Shown here in pieces: positions 30,181 through 46,149 of a stretch of 64,000 bases of DNA (positions within the stretch are counted from its first letter, which is position 1; each line of letters begins with the position of its first letter). The translations under genes were made by a program, and so were the position numbers. Source of the DNA: Latrodectus hesperus (lineage: Eukaryota > Arthropoda > Arachnida > Araneae > Theridiidae); the NCBI GenBank assembly GCA_037975125.1, contig CM075860.1, forward strand, positions 18,733,983 to 18,797,982. The letters run 5' to 3'. The notes under the pieces were generated by a model. That model was given only the letters and a program-made list of their open reading frames with translations. It ran no database searches and was not told where the DNA came from.

Positions 30181-32420
30181 AGTAGTATACATGTAGAGTA
30201 AAGTATACACGTATTTCTTCTTTTTCACTTGAGTATTACAAAATCTATTCTTTTTATAAGCAAAATAAGAAAAATTTAATAAATTTTATTATTTTCATTT
30301 TATCAACTACTTTTGATCATTAGCTTCTTTGATTTATAGCACTTCAACACATTAGCTTATTTTATTTAAATAAAATTTCCGAATCAGTTTAAACATATTT
30401 TATTTTAGCTATAAAATGAGAAGATACTTACAATTAATATAATTTTATTTATCTGATTTTTTAAAAAGTATTTTTACATTTTTTTCATTTCTCAAAATTT
30501 GCTTTTTAATCTTTAGTGTACGGTCTCTTTAAAATCTTTAAACATAATGTTCAAAAGTTAATTGATATTTTAACTGTATTAAAAATATCCACATTTAAAT
30601 TTTCAAACAAAATTTCAGCCAGAAGCTGTATAATTTAATTATTTTTCTAACAACTAAATTAATAGGATTAAAATTAAATCGATATTCTTATTTACATATT
30701 CTAAAAGTAATTAAGCTAAACAAATTTGCTGTAAGAAAAATTATTCTTATTTTACAATAGTTATTTTCTACGTTAAATAAATTGACATACAATTCTTTCA
30801 GGAGTTTCAGCGGAGTTTAGTGAAAGTATATTAAATTTAGAAGTTTTATTTTTTCATATTAAATGATATAATTTTGTGGCATGAAACGTAAGTAAAAGTA
30901 ACCAATTGGTCATTTTAAATACATTGCATTTTAATTAAAATATGGCATTAAGGAGTTATAAGTATTTTCTAATTTATTCAAATTTGTTCAGATGTATTTA
31001 AATGAGTTACACAAAAATATATGAACCTTGCACAAAATGTGATTCACTAAATTATTTTGGTTTCGGTGTAAAAGCGGATACCCCTTGTGTGTGTGTTACT
31101 TAATTAAAATTTGGTGATAAATATTGGTGAAAAAATTTCGTAACCCTGTACGTAAAGTTTTACCTTTGTTTTATATTCGGAATTGTTAATTAATAATTAA
31201 ATATTAAGCTTCAAACTACTTAAATTTTATATACAATATAATAACACATGATACTTCAAGTTTAACTTTTTTTAATATTTTCAGGAATCTTCATCCAAGA
31301 ATTTGAAATATTTTTAAACTAATATATAAATAAAATTGAGAAGCTGACAAAAAGGTAGTGGGTATATTAAGGAATTTTTATACAATTTATCCTATATATT
31401 TAAATTTTTCCACGTTTTATATCAAAAATAATTTTGTCAAAAAAAAGGAAGCATTTTTATATAAAAGATTCATATTTTTTAAAATCAATTAAAATATAGT
31501 ACAATTTATGATTGAATAACTGTTATTAATCACTGTATTTTTTACCAACATTAATTTTCGAACATGTGTATATGTACATTCATACAAATAAAATATAAAT
31601 TAAATAATTAATATATAAATAATTTATAATACTAAAAACAATAATTTATATCACTGATTAGATGACAAATGCATAATATTCTAAATTAATGCTGCTTTAC
31701 GATTGAATTATTTTTTCAAACGTTATGAATATGGTTTACAAAAACTATCAAACAATTTTTGTTCTATTTTTCTATAGTTATCTAACTTTAAATTCTTTTG
31801 ACATTGTCTCTTTTTTGTGTATACAATCGAAAACTAATTATTGGAATATCTCACATCATTTCCTTCCGGTGTAAATTTCATGTGTAAAGAGTTTCTCCCT
31901 ATTGTTATCGCTATTTTAAAAGATAATATTCAAAACGTATCTTTAAAAATACCATTGCCAAATTCCTTTGAACTAAAGAAATTAAGAACTATGTTCCAAA
32001 TGTTAACGCGTATCGATTTTAATTAAGATATAATTTATTAATTTTAAAAGTATTCCTACTTTTTTTCCAGGAATAAAAATTATATAATTTCGTCAAACGA
32101 ACACAGTTAAGGATATAGGATTTTTCAAGAAGGATTGGTCATAAGTACCGAAAAAAAATCTTCATTGTTACAGTTATTATAGGGCAATAATTGGAAAATG
32201 TTTTAAGTTTTTTGAAAAGCAAATACATTTACTTATGAGAATTGTGATTGAAATGAAGGGAGGTCAGAATATGAATTGAATAATCTATATTGTGATTCCA
32301 TATAATAGTTGATGGTTTTACCTATTGAAAGAAATATTTTTTTAAATAGATATGAATTGTATGAATTAAGTTTAGTCTTAAATTATAAATAATAAGTTAT
32401 GACTAAATAACTTTTAAATG
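30181..32420. other. A+T-rich spacer, nothing seen
   Basis: No recognised gene or repeat. An open frame at 31841-32026 has no protein-like signature. Confidence 0.5.
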
Positions 32421-32640
32421 CTTAAAATTAAACATATTGTAAAAATTATATTCGCTCAAAAGTATTATGCAGAATACTTTTGAAAAAAACATTTAATTAT
32501 TCTCTCATTTTGATAGTTCTAGATTGCAGTAGATTTCCTATTTGAAATCTACTAATTCCATATAGGAAATCTACTCTCCAAAAGTATATTGTAGAATATT
32601 TTTGCGCGAATATAATTTTATCTATATGTTTAATTTTTAA
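32421..32640. repeat. Hairpin-type MITE-like inverted repeat (~220 bp)
   Basis: The first ~60 bases (ttaaaattaaacatat... through attatattcgctcaaaag) are repeated in inverted orientation over the last ~60 bases with scattered mismatches. A second, inner inverted pair, AGTAGATTTCCTAT (32528-32541) against 32562-32575, is perfect. The whole unit can fold into one long imperfect hairpin. It has no coding capacity, which fits a miniature inverted-repeat element or foldback element. Target duplications could not be told apart from the A+T-rich flanks. Confidence 0.75.
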
Positions 32641-35600
32641 TACTAACAAGTTTATTAATAATTTAAAGACAGTATTTAAACAGTATTTATAGAGACTGAA
32701 AATATTTAAACGAAGACGAATATTTTACATTTTTTTTTTTTTTTGAAAATTCCATTTGATAAACAATTTTTTAAGTGGCAAAATATGTTAGGATCGTAAA
32801 TGAAAATATAAATGTAATTTCTTTGTCCTTAACTACAAGTATAATTCAACTTATAAATTTGAGCAATATATTGCAGTATGCATAAACAAATTACTTTAAA
32901 AGATTAATTTTTAATATATATCTTTGAAATTGATATGCTTAATATAGAATTGTATTAATTTCTCAGAATTAAAATGTCCCAGAAAATTCCAATTAATTTT
33001 TTAATAATAAAAGAAATAACCAATAAAGCAGATGCTCAGGATGACAAAATGAACAGAATCCGTGAATTTAAAAAGGTCATACAATATCGTAATGACTTTC
33101 TTAAATTTATTGATTCTGAATATCATAATCTCTTGTTTTTTAATGATAATTCTGTCATTTAAAGATATTGCAATTTAAAAATTGCTTTTTTCTTGGAAGA
33201 TCATTTTAAATATGTGAACAAAAGAAATCTATATTCTTGTTTAGAAATGAAAACAATAGCAATAATTAATTATGAGCAAATTATTTATTCCAATTTTTTT
33301 ATAAGCTCACTTAAAGAATTTTTAAATTAGTAATTCTACATACTTAATTGCTTTATTTTATCATGAGATCTATTACAACCACTTTTGATGAATCTTAGCT
33401 ACATTATATTTTCATAAAAATGAAGAAAGTGTTCAAATTTGTTTATAATAGCTAACTTCACATATTATGTTATTAGTAAACATACAAATAACATTACAAG
33501 AACCAAATATTTTAGCTTTTATTATGTTTACTGTTATTAAAATAAAATTATTTAAGTTATCTATTAATGATTGTTTTAGTTTCGTATTCTGCATATGTTA
33601 TGATGCTTGTAATCAATTATTTATATTTAACTATATATAAAATATTATTTCTAATCAACAATTATTTTGCCTGTAAGCTCATTAAATATACTTTAAGACA
33701 TTACGATAGCAGAAAATACATTAACTTTTACATTAAACATTTTCCGTTATTTCCAACAATATAAAGATACAAATTACTATATATTTAAATTATGAGTTAA
33801 ATAATCTTATAGGAATATTAAATGTTCAGAGTTATTTTATGGAACTATCGGTTATACATTCGTTTTTGATAATTGATTCAAAACCATGAAATTGTTTCAT
33901 TATTTGAAATTCAAAGCTGGAGACAAAGAGGATTACCTGCTCAATTAATAGTTTCCGTTGAATTGTAACTAACATACTTGTTTACTGCAATAAGGGATTA
34001 TTCAAAACTATAAGCAATCAATATATAATACTTAAAGCCATTAATTCAAGAATTAATTCAAGTGTACTGAATAAAGTTATTTAGTAATTACAATAGAAAT
34101 TATTCAGTAATTATAAGCTGTTGATCACAGTAAAACTTATTGCATTTCAAGGAATTATTCGATCAATATATTTTTCGCTTTCTCGTTATCTTTAATGTAA
34201 CAGGTGTTCCTCAGTGCTTTGTGAATACTTAATTGTGTGGAAATATCTAATACTCATAGAGTTTGCAAATGGGATGTAAAATAAAAAAGTGGGAAATTGA
34301 AGTTGATGCAAAGAAAATATTTGTGATGTTATGTCAAGTCTATGTGCTAGAGCATCCAAATTATTTTTAATATATTTGTGAATATTATTGCTTACTATAA
34401 TTATTATCAAATTTTAAAATAGAAACATATCTTTTTAGTATTCTTGGTTCTGAAATGTGATAAACCTATGTTGAAAATCCATGTATCTATTTAAATGACT
34501 CATGAGTTTAATATTTTTTGCCATGAGACTATTATTTCCTAATAGTTTAATTATGTATCGTAAAACAAGCGTTTTTTTGTTCCTGAACATATTGTTTTAA
34601 ACGTGGCTAAATTAAGGGAAAAATAATAATGCGAGTTTTGTATTTAGTTATTTAAATTTTCTCAAAGATTCTTCTGAATGTGCCAAAGACTAAAATATCA
34701 AACACTTCTTATTTTTAAAGTATTTTTACACTTTTTAAATAATATATACTAATAAATGATAGAGGAAACAATAAATAACTATAAAAAGAACTTATTTATT
34801 CAAATCACACAAAAAAAGTTCTGATTCTATCATTACTCGTAGAAAAATTAGGTAAAATAAAGTAAAATTTCCGGAAAACCAGATTTTAATAAAATCTGCT
34901 GATATTTTATTCAAAGTTTTATTTAAAATATTTTTGTTATTATTTTCTGAAAGTTATGTTGATGTTAATGTCTGCAAATACAATAATTAAATAGTTTAAA
35001 TGTTATCAGAAAGCTTTATAGTTCAATAGGGTTTTCTTAAAGCTTTTTGTCAAGGAAATGTCATTTTGTTATTGTCGTTGATGTGAAAAGAAAAACAAAA
35101 ATAGGAAAGATGTAATTTGCTCACTATATTAGATTGAAAGTGAGAAAAAAAGAGGGCATCTAACAGAATTTTCTACTTCTCAAAAGTGGAAATGTATTTA
35201 GCCCATTAATTTTAGTAATTTCAAACGTGATGCGAAACGCTGTCATACGAAATATGGATTTATACTTTTAATGTAATCTGTTTTAAAAAATATACGCTAA
35301 CAGAAGAATTGAATCTTGACAGTCAAAACATTATACCTAAAATTATGAGAGATGATTTCCTCATAAAGCCTTAAAAAATTTAACACTAAAATTATTACTT
35401 GATTATAAGTGAAAATAGCATTAATTTCAGATGGTTATATGGCCAGGTAAGTTGATACTTGATAGAGTACGCAGTTTACGCATCATTGCCCTTCTATTTT
35501 GGAATCTATATCAAGAGTTATCTTTCATCCTAATGCTCACAACTTCTGAGTTTTTACATTATACCGTATGTCAAAGGGTAAAGTTGATGGGAATATGTGT

Positions 35601-38600
35601 TTTGTTATCTCTGTATAAGCTTCTCCAGTGAGAATGTGATTAGTATCCCGAATATAAGCTTTTGTGATTTAGAAGTCAACAACAAGCATAAGAACCTTAT
35701 ATTTAACTTGTCATCCATAGAGACATAATATCATTTGGGAGAACACTGGAACCACAACTTATTTTACATACATGCACCAGAATTAAATAATTTAGTCCTT
35801 CTATTGAGAAGGATATGTCTTCTAAGATCATTTTAAATTACAACTGTTTTTATTCTTGCATGACTTGAGACACTATTAATTTTAACTTCTATTAAATAAA
35901 ACTAATGAACGTTCATCAAGTAAATTAGGAATACATGCATGTTTACCTTAAAACTAGTAATGATTAACATATTTCTACAATTTATATCTACTGTAACACT
36001 TCTACCTTTTAAAATTAATAATTACATCCATTTACTTAAACATTGTAGCATATGAAAGCAATATTTCACTGTCATTGTCTGATGCATTTTATTCATTTGC
36101 TTCTCAATTTGATTACTTTGGTCGCAAAATATTTTTTGGACCTATTACCAAAACATTGGAGATTAATCAAATGTTTTCATTCACTGAATACTGATTATTT
36201 CTTTCCCAAAAACTGTTAGTTAATAGTGTTTATAAAAATTTCTTAAATTTGAAATGGTAATATTCATTGTCTGAGGTTTCCATTGGAATATACATTTTAT
36301 TTTTTCTTGTGTATTTCATTGTTTTAAGGTTCATTGAACATTTTCTTGCTTTACTCTCGATCTTTACAAGATCTCATATTCTTCACAAGTTTATATTCTT
36401 TAATTTTATTTTATATAAGTATCTTACATTTGATGAAATATCATAAAAATTTTCAACTTTTTGGAAGTTTCAGTTTTTAATTTTACAATCCAGCTATCAA
36501 AAAAACCTATAAACTAGTATTTTATACTCATGAATATTATGAGAATTTTTGATGTTTAACACAAAAATGTCAAAATTTTCAAGCTTTCCTTTTAAAACTT
36601 TCAAAAAAAAATTTAAATTAACATAATCTTGTAATTGTTTATTAGGTATTTTAGAAATTAAGTTAGTTTATAACAAACATAGAGCAAATGAGGTAAAACA
36701 TATAGCAAATGAGATATCCAACTTTATCATTTCTTCACATTGAACTTTTGACTTTATTCCGAGTAAAATATTAAACAATTCCAAATATTACATTTGTATT
36801 TTTTAAACCAAATTTAAAAATGTGAATGGCACCAACTAGAATTATAAGAAACAATTAAACATAATTCTAACTTTATCAAAAATAATATGAACTTTCGTCT
36901 TTATCCCAAGTGAAATATATGCAATATTGAAAATGCAAGAAGTAAATTTTCCCAAATTTAAAAAAGTCACAAATAAAAATTATAAATATCATTATTGTGC
37001 ACCATACACTATTTTGCACCATAATTAAACTGCAAGATAGAGGTGGCAATAAACTGTTTTTTGAAAATTATTTTAGAAAATAAAAAGAATTACCAACTTT
37101 TTCTTACAAAGCCCCATTCAACTGCTTTTACATTTTGGCAACTTGATTTCGTAATGCTCACTTTAGCATTTTATTATTTTAAACAAATTATTTAAGTTCT
37201 TCATACCCAAAAAAAAAACCTCTAAATCTAGCATCGAAGAATCATTACCTTTTTCCTGATAATTTCACAAAGTTTATTTTCAATTTATTGCCAAATTAAT
37301 ATTTCATAATTTTTAATAATAACTACTTTTTCGTTTGTAAACATTTTATTACTTATAAATAAAATCTTTGCAATCTAGCCTTTAATTTATACTCAATATT
37401 TAAAACTTTTTTGTAGCAATATTTAATATCTTTTTAATATAAAGTTTAAAATAAATACAGAAACATTCAATGTACATCTTTCTATACTTATTTAGTTTTA
37501 TTTAAAAGTAGGCTTGGAAATACACTCAGATTAATATAAAATATATTTAAATATAACTAGTATGAAAATTATTCAGTTATAAATTTCTGATTTTGTTTAT
37601 AAACTCTAATAATAATTTTTATTAATACCTAACAATGCGTTCTTACTATATTTTTGCTTTCTAATGTAATATATACAAGTAATTTAATTCATTTTTAAAT
37701 TTTAAAATAACTCTTTAGTATGTCTTCAATAATTAGCAATAAGTAAACATATTTTACTCACTTTATAAAGAATAACATTTCAATATCTGGGGTTTAATAT
37801 ACATGGGAAAATATTTCATCAATATAAAAAACAATATTTGGAGAGATATTATAACATTTAAAAAACAAATTAATATTTTTTTCTTAGATTTTCCAAAAGT
37901 TTTTTGGTGAATATCGCTTAAACGTTTAATCTAGCTAAAAACGATAGACTTTATATTTTACAATATTCTAAGACAAATGACAATGATTTTACATTTTTCT
38001 AATACTTAGAAGTATTGAATGGATTACCTCCTATAAGAGGCAGTATAATTTTAATCTTCTTTGTGTGTATATTCATTATTGAGTTGGTAGTTTTGTGGTA
38101 TTGATTGAAGCTTAATATGTATAATCTAGAAAGCAAGGCTAGTTCTTATTTTGTTCATCAAGATTTCAATAATCAAGAAAATCTTTTGGAGAGAGATAAG
38201 TGTAATGACCATTCCTTTCTATGAAGCTTGTGAAATTTTAAGTTAACTTCCTTCACTTAACATTGAAATGAACTCGGATATCAAGATTAAGAGCACCATT
38301 CCAAACACATTTTGGTGAGAGACTCATTTATAATTAGTTAGTGCATAAATTGTTTCAGCAGGAAAATGATTCTCGTAAATAAACTCTTTCTAACTTATTT
38401 ATAAACTTCCTTCATATAACACTTCACAGTAAACAGTTGATTTACTCTCAGTTCAGACAACTTTTTTAATCTCTTCTTTGCATAAGCCGATACGAATACC
38501 AGATTCTTCAAAATATTTGCCATAAAATAATAGATACTCGACAAGCCTTAACATTTTGTATGTTCTATCAATGACTAGATTTCCTGCAGTTAGTATGCAA

Positions 38601-41600
38601 TGTTACTTCCCTGGAATATTGATTAAGTAATCGATTTCTCCAAACTTCGACAAATCTTTAAGGCTGTTGCAATTTCAAAAGAATTACCTATTTAGAAATT
38701 TCTAGAAAGTTAAAACAATTTATCAGCTTCCTTTTAATTACTGAACTTATACTCTTAATTTAAAAAAAATTTTAAATTCATATTATTAGGAATATATTGA
38801 TATAATTAAAATTAAGAGCAAGAATTACATATTTGTGCTTAAATAACAAACATTTTGGTTCCTAGACAATGATTCTCAGATATTGTATTCTTATTTCTCT
38901 TTCATAATATGATTTAAAATATTTCATTATAGCTTCGAGCATGATAAAATTTTTATATGCGTTTTTATAATAAGTATTGAAACAAATTGAAATTTTCAAA
39001 ATTAAATACAATTTTAACTATGTATTTCCAATAAAAATGTGCTGCATTTTTATAGTAATTCAGCAGAACTAGTAACTTCAAATAAATATTTTCCTTCACT
39101 TCCTGATAGCACTACAGAAAACATTTAATTGCATTCCAGAAAAAGCAAATTTGCAATACACCATTATAGGCCAACATCAAATTTCAGCAATTTATGCCAT
39201 TCTAAAATCAAAGGATTGGGATTCGATGAATTAACTGACAAGTTTTGCAATCATTTAGCATATATGAAAGATTAAGAATGTTTTTCAAACTTAATTGATT
39301 TGCAGTATTAATGTAAAAACTATAATACTGCTAAAAATGTAAGGCTCAATACAATTTTTATAAAATTGCTGATACAAAAAACATTAATATATCAACGTTC
39401 ATATTTAGACTCAAAATCAAGTGTAAATAAAAAGCGCTTATAACTGAAAATATGATACAGGTGATAGTTAATGTGATTTACTTTGTGAATCTTCTTAATA
39501 TTTTTAAGTTAATGTGATTTGCTTGAAATCTTGTTCACATTAATATCTTCTTTAACACTAAAGGCAGGAATGTTATTTCCTTGAATATATCTATAAGCCT
39601 ATGAATAATAGTATTATTCTCCTTAATTGCTTTGGTTCAGTACTAGGTAATACGTTAACAGTATGTATTAAATTTTATTCATTATTGTTTCAATATTTTA
39701 TTCATTATTGGAAGAAAACATTCCGAATTTTTATTAACACAGTCCTTTTCTTTTGGCAGAGAAAATAAAAAAAAGATTTATTCTCATTCAAAGAAAAATG
39801 GGATATAAAATCACAAAGCGACTATCAATCTAAAATAAGCCTAAATCCAATAATTTATTAAAAAACGAAACAAAACTTTTATGATGCTTTGATAAAAAAT
39901 CTTAGAACATGAGAAAATTGCCAGATGATAAGGAAAAGAGCTTAATATATATTTTACGTTATAAAAAGAAGTAAAAAAGGGATTATGTGTTTGCACTTTA
40001 AAGTGCACTTATATATATAATCATAAAATAATTTATAATATTCATCGAATATTCATTCACAAAATTTATTTGAAAATTTAAATTGTAAAACAGTTATGAT
40101 TAACACTTTATTTGAGATTTGCATCTATTTAAAAATATTCTGGTTAATTTTTCTTCTATCTTCTTATTTCAATATTAATTTCTATAGAAAATGATCCATT
40201 TTTAAGTTAAAAAGTGTAAATAAAAATGTTACATTTGCACTTACACTCACTATAAGTGTGCATAGAGATGCATAAATTTAGTTTCATAGTTATTTTATTG
40301 TGTGTCACTAAGCTATTTATCATTACGTATAAGCATAATTATTCATAAAATACTTAAAAATTTAAAAGAATACATGTTTATTTAACTATTTTAGATTGTA
40401 ATTTATCTATTAACTAAAAACGTGATAAGAAATTTTGGGGATCACTAAAAAACTGGTCATTGAAAACTCTACATTAGGAAGCTGACACGTCATGTATGTG
40501 AAATCAGCATGAAAAGAATATAAATTGATGTCCAAATAATTACCCATTTATGGTGTTCATACAATGCAGTGGATGCAAATGATATCAAAATATGGAAAAT
40601 AATTGTAGGACAACAATCAATTGTCTGGATTTTGTTCTTGAAAATCAACGTCAGATTCATTTCCGGTTTTTCTTAGTCTCAGAATTTTTCTAATTCCCAT
40701 TTTTATGCGTTATTTTTTCTGCATTACTTTATGTAAATATTCACTATGCAGTACCAGAACGAAATATTAAAATATAATCAGATAAAAATCTTAGCACTTT
40801 TCTAATGAAATTCAATCAGGTATTTCCAGCCTTTCATTCAATTTTTTATTCGATTAAAAAATATCCTATAAGCATGTACTTTTATGAACTGAGAATTTGA
40901 ATAATAAGGACTTCTAAAGTATTGGCTACTCAACAACTTTGTGATGTTATTAAGAAAACATAATATTTATTTTCACGTTTACATTTTTAAGATTTTGAAA
41001 TGTGTGTGTTATGCATGTATATTTATTTAACTTATATTTTTTCTTAAGGATTAATTGAATTTTAACTTTTTATTGATTTTGCTTTCAGTCTATGGTTTTG
41101 AATGATTAAACACAATCAATAAATCATTTAATTTATTAATAGAGGTTAACAGAAATTCAAATATAATTTTGAATAATAGATTTCATGATTATTTTTAAAC
41201 AAGTGTTAAACCATTGTGGGTTTAAGATCCTAATTTTTGAAATACATTCATTTCATTTTTTTCATGTTAAGTGATTTTTATCTGATGACATTTTTATATA
41301 CATGCTAACTAACTCTCCAAAAATGAATAATATGCATTTATTATAGAATATTTAGGATATAGTAGGTTATTGAATGAATGGTATCGTCCGCAATTAAAAA
41401 GTTTGAATGAATTAAATATACTTTGGAAAGTCTCTTCTGAACACACTTGGTGCTTTGGAAAAAGACCTTTTTGGTGTCACCAGCTAAATAATTGTTAAAA
41501 ATACGGCTTTGTTATACTTTTCGAGTGGCCACGACAAATTCCATACTTACCTTCAAAGGGAGAGAGAGAGATTCCAGATGTCATTGGTGAAGGCCTGAAC

Positions 41601-42702
41601 AAGTCACTCCCCTTTACCAAATTCCCAGGTGCTAGAAATTTTTGGTTGTATGGAGATGTGGTGTAGAGTAGCTACCACACCTTGAATTAGAAAAAAGAAA
41701 CAAGGTGTCATCCATAAGATAAGAAATTAAGGAACCCTATTCACAATGTCCCGAAGCTTATGATGCAAAGAAGAGTTGTGGACGTTAATGTGTAGCTATA
41801 GTATTCAATATTTCTCTATTTGTATAGCCTATAAAGGAAAATATCAGTTTAGATGTCTAATTCATCAATTATAATTTTTTAATATATGATACTTTATATA
41901 TGGTAATTTATATAAAATGTGAACAGTTATGCCTTGTGAATAAGAGTTTCTTCTTTAACATAACTTCATCTTTCAAGCAACACACATTTTGTATAAATAT
42001 TTTATTAAATTGAATTTTTAAAAAAATTTAATTCAGAATAGAAGGAATGTTCACATTTATTTTAAATAATTAAACAAATATAATATTTATATACTTTCAA
42101 AGGAATATGCTTATTTTACAAGTAATACGTACATTTATACTCAGAAATGTTTTTTCAAATAATTCAATCCACTATAATTTAAAATTTTTTTGAGTTGACA
42201 AATTTTCCATTAATTTTGAGTTTGTAATATTTTTTTACCAATTGTCTTAAATTATTAATATTAAATTGCTTATATTTAATGTTTCAAACTATGGAATGAT
42301 TAAAAATATTTAAAATAATTATTATTATACTTTGCTTAATTCAGTACAATTGTTTGAAATTTGTGGGATTTTAAATTTTTTAATAAATTAATAAGCAGTA
42401 GTAATTATTAATAAACTAACAAAAAGTACTATAAAAAACCATTTGTTGTTAATTAGGGGGATTAAGGATAGCTAAAATATATAATTAAGTTTTATGCTCA
42501 CTCATTTCTATAATTTTTATTCATTAATGATGTTCAGCTTAAATCAGAGTCAAGTAAAGTTTTCAGTATTGATTTCCTAAAATGCAATATATTCCCAGAC
42601 TTAAAGTTGACACAAAGTATTTTTGAATGAATTTAAATGTGTATTTCACAAAATATTATCATTTATTACATAATATTATTTAAATTTTTTAACTTTCTTA
42701 AT
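32641..42702. other. Ten-kb A+T-rich spacer without recognised genes
   Basis: The longest feature-poor part of the window. A diverged direct repeat of about 50-60 bp is visible (36718-36775 against 36868-36925). 41440-41780 is less A+T-rich, with a GAGAGAGA patch at 41562, and may be an eroded repeat of unknown family. The open frames at 32974-33162, 33567-33764 and 35431-35631 show no homology to known proteins. Confidence 0.45.
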
Positions 42703-42703
42703 T

Positions 42704-42797
<94 letters not shown>

Positions 42798-42798
42798 T

Positions 42799-42874
<76 letters not shown>
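42703..42874. repeat. Compound (TA)n-(GATA)n microsatellite
   Basis: A TA run (42703-42794) passes through TAGATATAGATA into a clean GATA tetranucleotide run up to 42874. Confidence 0.96.
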
Positions 42875-45800
42875 TCTTCATTAATATATATTATACATTA
42901 CACTACTTATAGGTAAAGTAACAAATAGTGTAAATAGTTCATATAAATTATAATTTGAAATAAACTCAATTTTTATAACTTATTTACTGCTTCATATGAA
43001 TTTAAACACAAGTTTGAAATGAGAAAAAAAATACCCTGTTTTTACTCGAAATAACACCAATATATTTCACATAAATTTGGGTAATCATTGGTAACATTTA
43101 AGTTAAAAATACTTCAAGCATTAGATTCGCATATAAAAGTTAAGAAATATTCTTATTTTCATTATTTTTTGTAATTATAAAAACAATATTAAAACTTCAA
43201 TTATTTATTGAGTTTTTCATTCAAATCTTTATACAGAATTAATTAAATTATTCGTGATTTCTTAACAAGAGCAATTCGTTTTTGAACCAATTATTCTACA
43301 TAGACTGAAATACTATAAATAATTCTGTTGTTGTTATTTTGTATTGTTGTTGTTGTTGTTTGTTGTTTATTGATCTAATAAATATTTCTGGAAACGATAA
43401 GGATAGATTGTATAGATAGATAGATTGTAACGATTGGATAGATTGTACTTCTGCATAGATTGTAAAATGATCAGGATTATCTTAGTATTTTTATTATTTT
43501 CTACAAAAAGATGTAGTTTTATGCTCTTCTACTTGCATAAAAAATTTAAAAAAAATTTTTATGAACTAACAAGTTATTTTCTAAGCATAAAAGTTTATAA
43601 TATTAGTAAGAAGCTATGCATATTTTGCCAGAATTATTGTCTCTGAATAAGCTAATTTTTAAATATTATTTTACTTTTGTGTAATTCTCTAAGAATTTTG
43701 CCAACCTTAAAACCTCTATCTTTTTTCAAAAACAGTATAAGGGGTTATACTGGTAAATGAGATTATGGAATACAATAATCTATTTTTCGGTCAGAAAAAC
43801 TCAAATAGAAGTTTTTGGAAGTATTTTTCTTATGAATATAGAATAAAATGTATCATATATTTCTTAATTTATACATTAATGATTTTAACTACTGTTGTAA
43901 ATTATGATATTGATAATATTTTTTGAAATGCTGTTTTCGTTGAAAATTGTTTAAATTTCTACATTTATTACAATTTATGTATCAAATAAAGTGTTGTTAT
44001 ATTTATAATGAAATAATAAAGTAGAAAATTTAAGTAAAAAAATGGGCTGGAAACAGGTAAAGTTATTAACTAGTTAAATTAAGCAACTAATTGCTTTTAA
44101 TTTCGTTTGAACTGAGTATATAACTATCTTTAAGAAATAATAAAAACTTTAAGATTAATTGATCTAGAATTTAAATACATATTATACAAATACTATTAAT
44201 GTTTACAAAAATACAAAAAGAAAAATCATTTTAAGTTTTGATACTCAAGCAATAAATTAAAGTTTACTATTTTTTGCTTATATTAGCAGAGATTAAGAAA
44301 CATTTGACTGTATAACGAGGGGAAAATTCCTTATTAAACATTAAATTATATGCATTTTGCTTAAGCAATTTCAGTTAGGTGAAATAAAAGAAACGTCTGA
44401 AATTGTCCCTAATATAATTTCTTACTTAAATTCAATATTGAAGAAAATTCAGTTAAAAAAGAAGCAATTTGCCAAAATTTCAATTTATTAAAATCAACAT
44501 CAAATATTGATGATATTTTATTTGATTCAATGTGATTAATAAATATTTCTATTGATGTTTTCCAAGTATTGTAACGTAATCCTTGAAAATTTTTTTAAAA
44601 GAAAGAAAACATTTTGCATGTTAACCAAAGCATTAATATACCGATTAAGGTGCTCAAAACGAAAATATGATATCCATTTCTTTGCATATTATTTTTGGAA
44701 CTGAACTTATTTTTGTCGCAGAAGAAGATAATTAACGAGCGTCTTTGGTTAATTAACATATCTGTTCATAATATTCTTTTAAAAATTGTTTCTTTCATGT
44801 AAATAAACTTTCAGTAACACAAAAAATTATAACTATTTCTATAAACTCATACAAATTTTTAATGTGGAAGATTTCATTGAAATGAATGCAATAATTCTTT
44901 GAAAAATTACTCTGAAAATTTGAAATATTATGAAATCCTGTCTATAAAGACTTATCTTTTAAGCATTGCGTTATTATTCTGTCAGGAACTTTGAATGGCA
45001 TATTTATCCTTCCTTTCAATAATAGATAAATAAGAGAAGACAAAGACGTGCCTAGAATGTCAAATGTGAATGTAAAAGAATCTTGACATGCCATGAAAAG
45101 ATCAAGTATTTTGGTATTTCCAAAACTAAACAATCTTTAGGTTTATTTTAAAAACTTCAAAAACATCTTAAATGTGTAATAATTAAAAACATTTCTTTGT
45201 TTTCTTTAAAACTAAAAGCATAATTTTAAATACTCTAAAGTAAATTATTGTTTTCAAAATTAAATTCAGTGAACATACAATAATATTTAAAACATTTTTT
45301 ATCGATTCGAATGTCAGTTAAGATTTTTATGTTGTACAATTTCTTTAATCATAAAGATAAAATGTTATAATTTTGAAAAAAATTTTATTTATTTTTAATG
45401 ACTTTAAAAAATGACGATATTCACTTCATCCTAACAAACTCTTTCTAAATTATCATAATATAAAATTTCCAAATATTTCAAATTATCAAAAAAGTCATAT
45501 TATTATCTTTATTATTGAATGTTAAATAACACTTACAATTTTTATTTATTTAATTGGATAAATACAAGTCTAGAAATTATAAATCAAATGGCGACCGACA
45601 TAAAAAATGATATTTCATTTATTTTTTCATTAACTAAAATCGATATGCTTGAATAATATTTTTAACGTAATTTATAAATTATTAAATTTCATGACAATTG
45701 TAGCAGCAGAATTTAATGATATAAATATTTGAATGTTAAAACTCTATTATTATTCATATATAATTCAGCAAAAATCATACTTTTCTTTCAACCAATTCAT

Positions 45801-46149
45801 AAATAAATTAAAAAATTTTATCTGTAAATAATTAACAGTTTTTCTCTAATAATGGTGTGAAGATTTTAAAGGTGTTTATAAGCATCAAATAAATAAATTT
45901 TCAATCAGAAAAAATGAGAAAAAGACAGTTCCAAATGATTTATTTTTGACAATATCATTCATATTATTCCAGTTTCGTGTGATATATATTATTCAGTTTA
46001 CAAGTATTCATATTTATTTACATGTATTATGTATATTTACATGTGTACATGCAAACACAAACTCACGCATACATACCTAGATAGATAAATGTAGATACAC
46101 AGTATGCCCACCTAATAGTAAGTTAATTACAATAATATGTCTTCTTGCT
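42875..46149. other. A+T-rich spacer with small simple repeats
   Basis: 43326-43371 is a (TTG)n run. 43401-43465 carries four copies of an ATAGATTGTA word. No gene recognised; open frames at 43434-43646 and 44942-45133 look like chance. Confidence 0.5.

Noticed and set aside
32974..33162. Hydrophilic 62-codon frame starting MSQKIPINF
   Set aside because: Plausible start, but no homology, no composition shift and no promoter; within the range expected by chance in 64 kb.
38010..38690. Minus-strand stretch with a ~70-codon span broken by one stop
   Set aside because: The rest of the frame has the stop density of random A+T-rich DNA and no motif was recognised.
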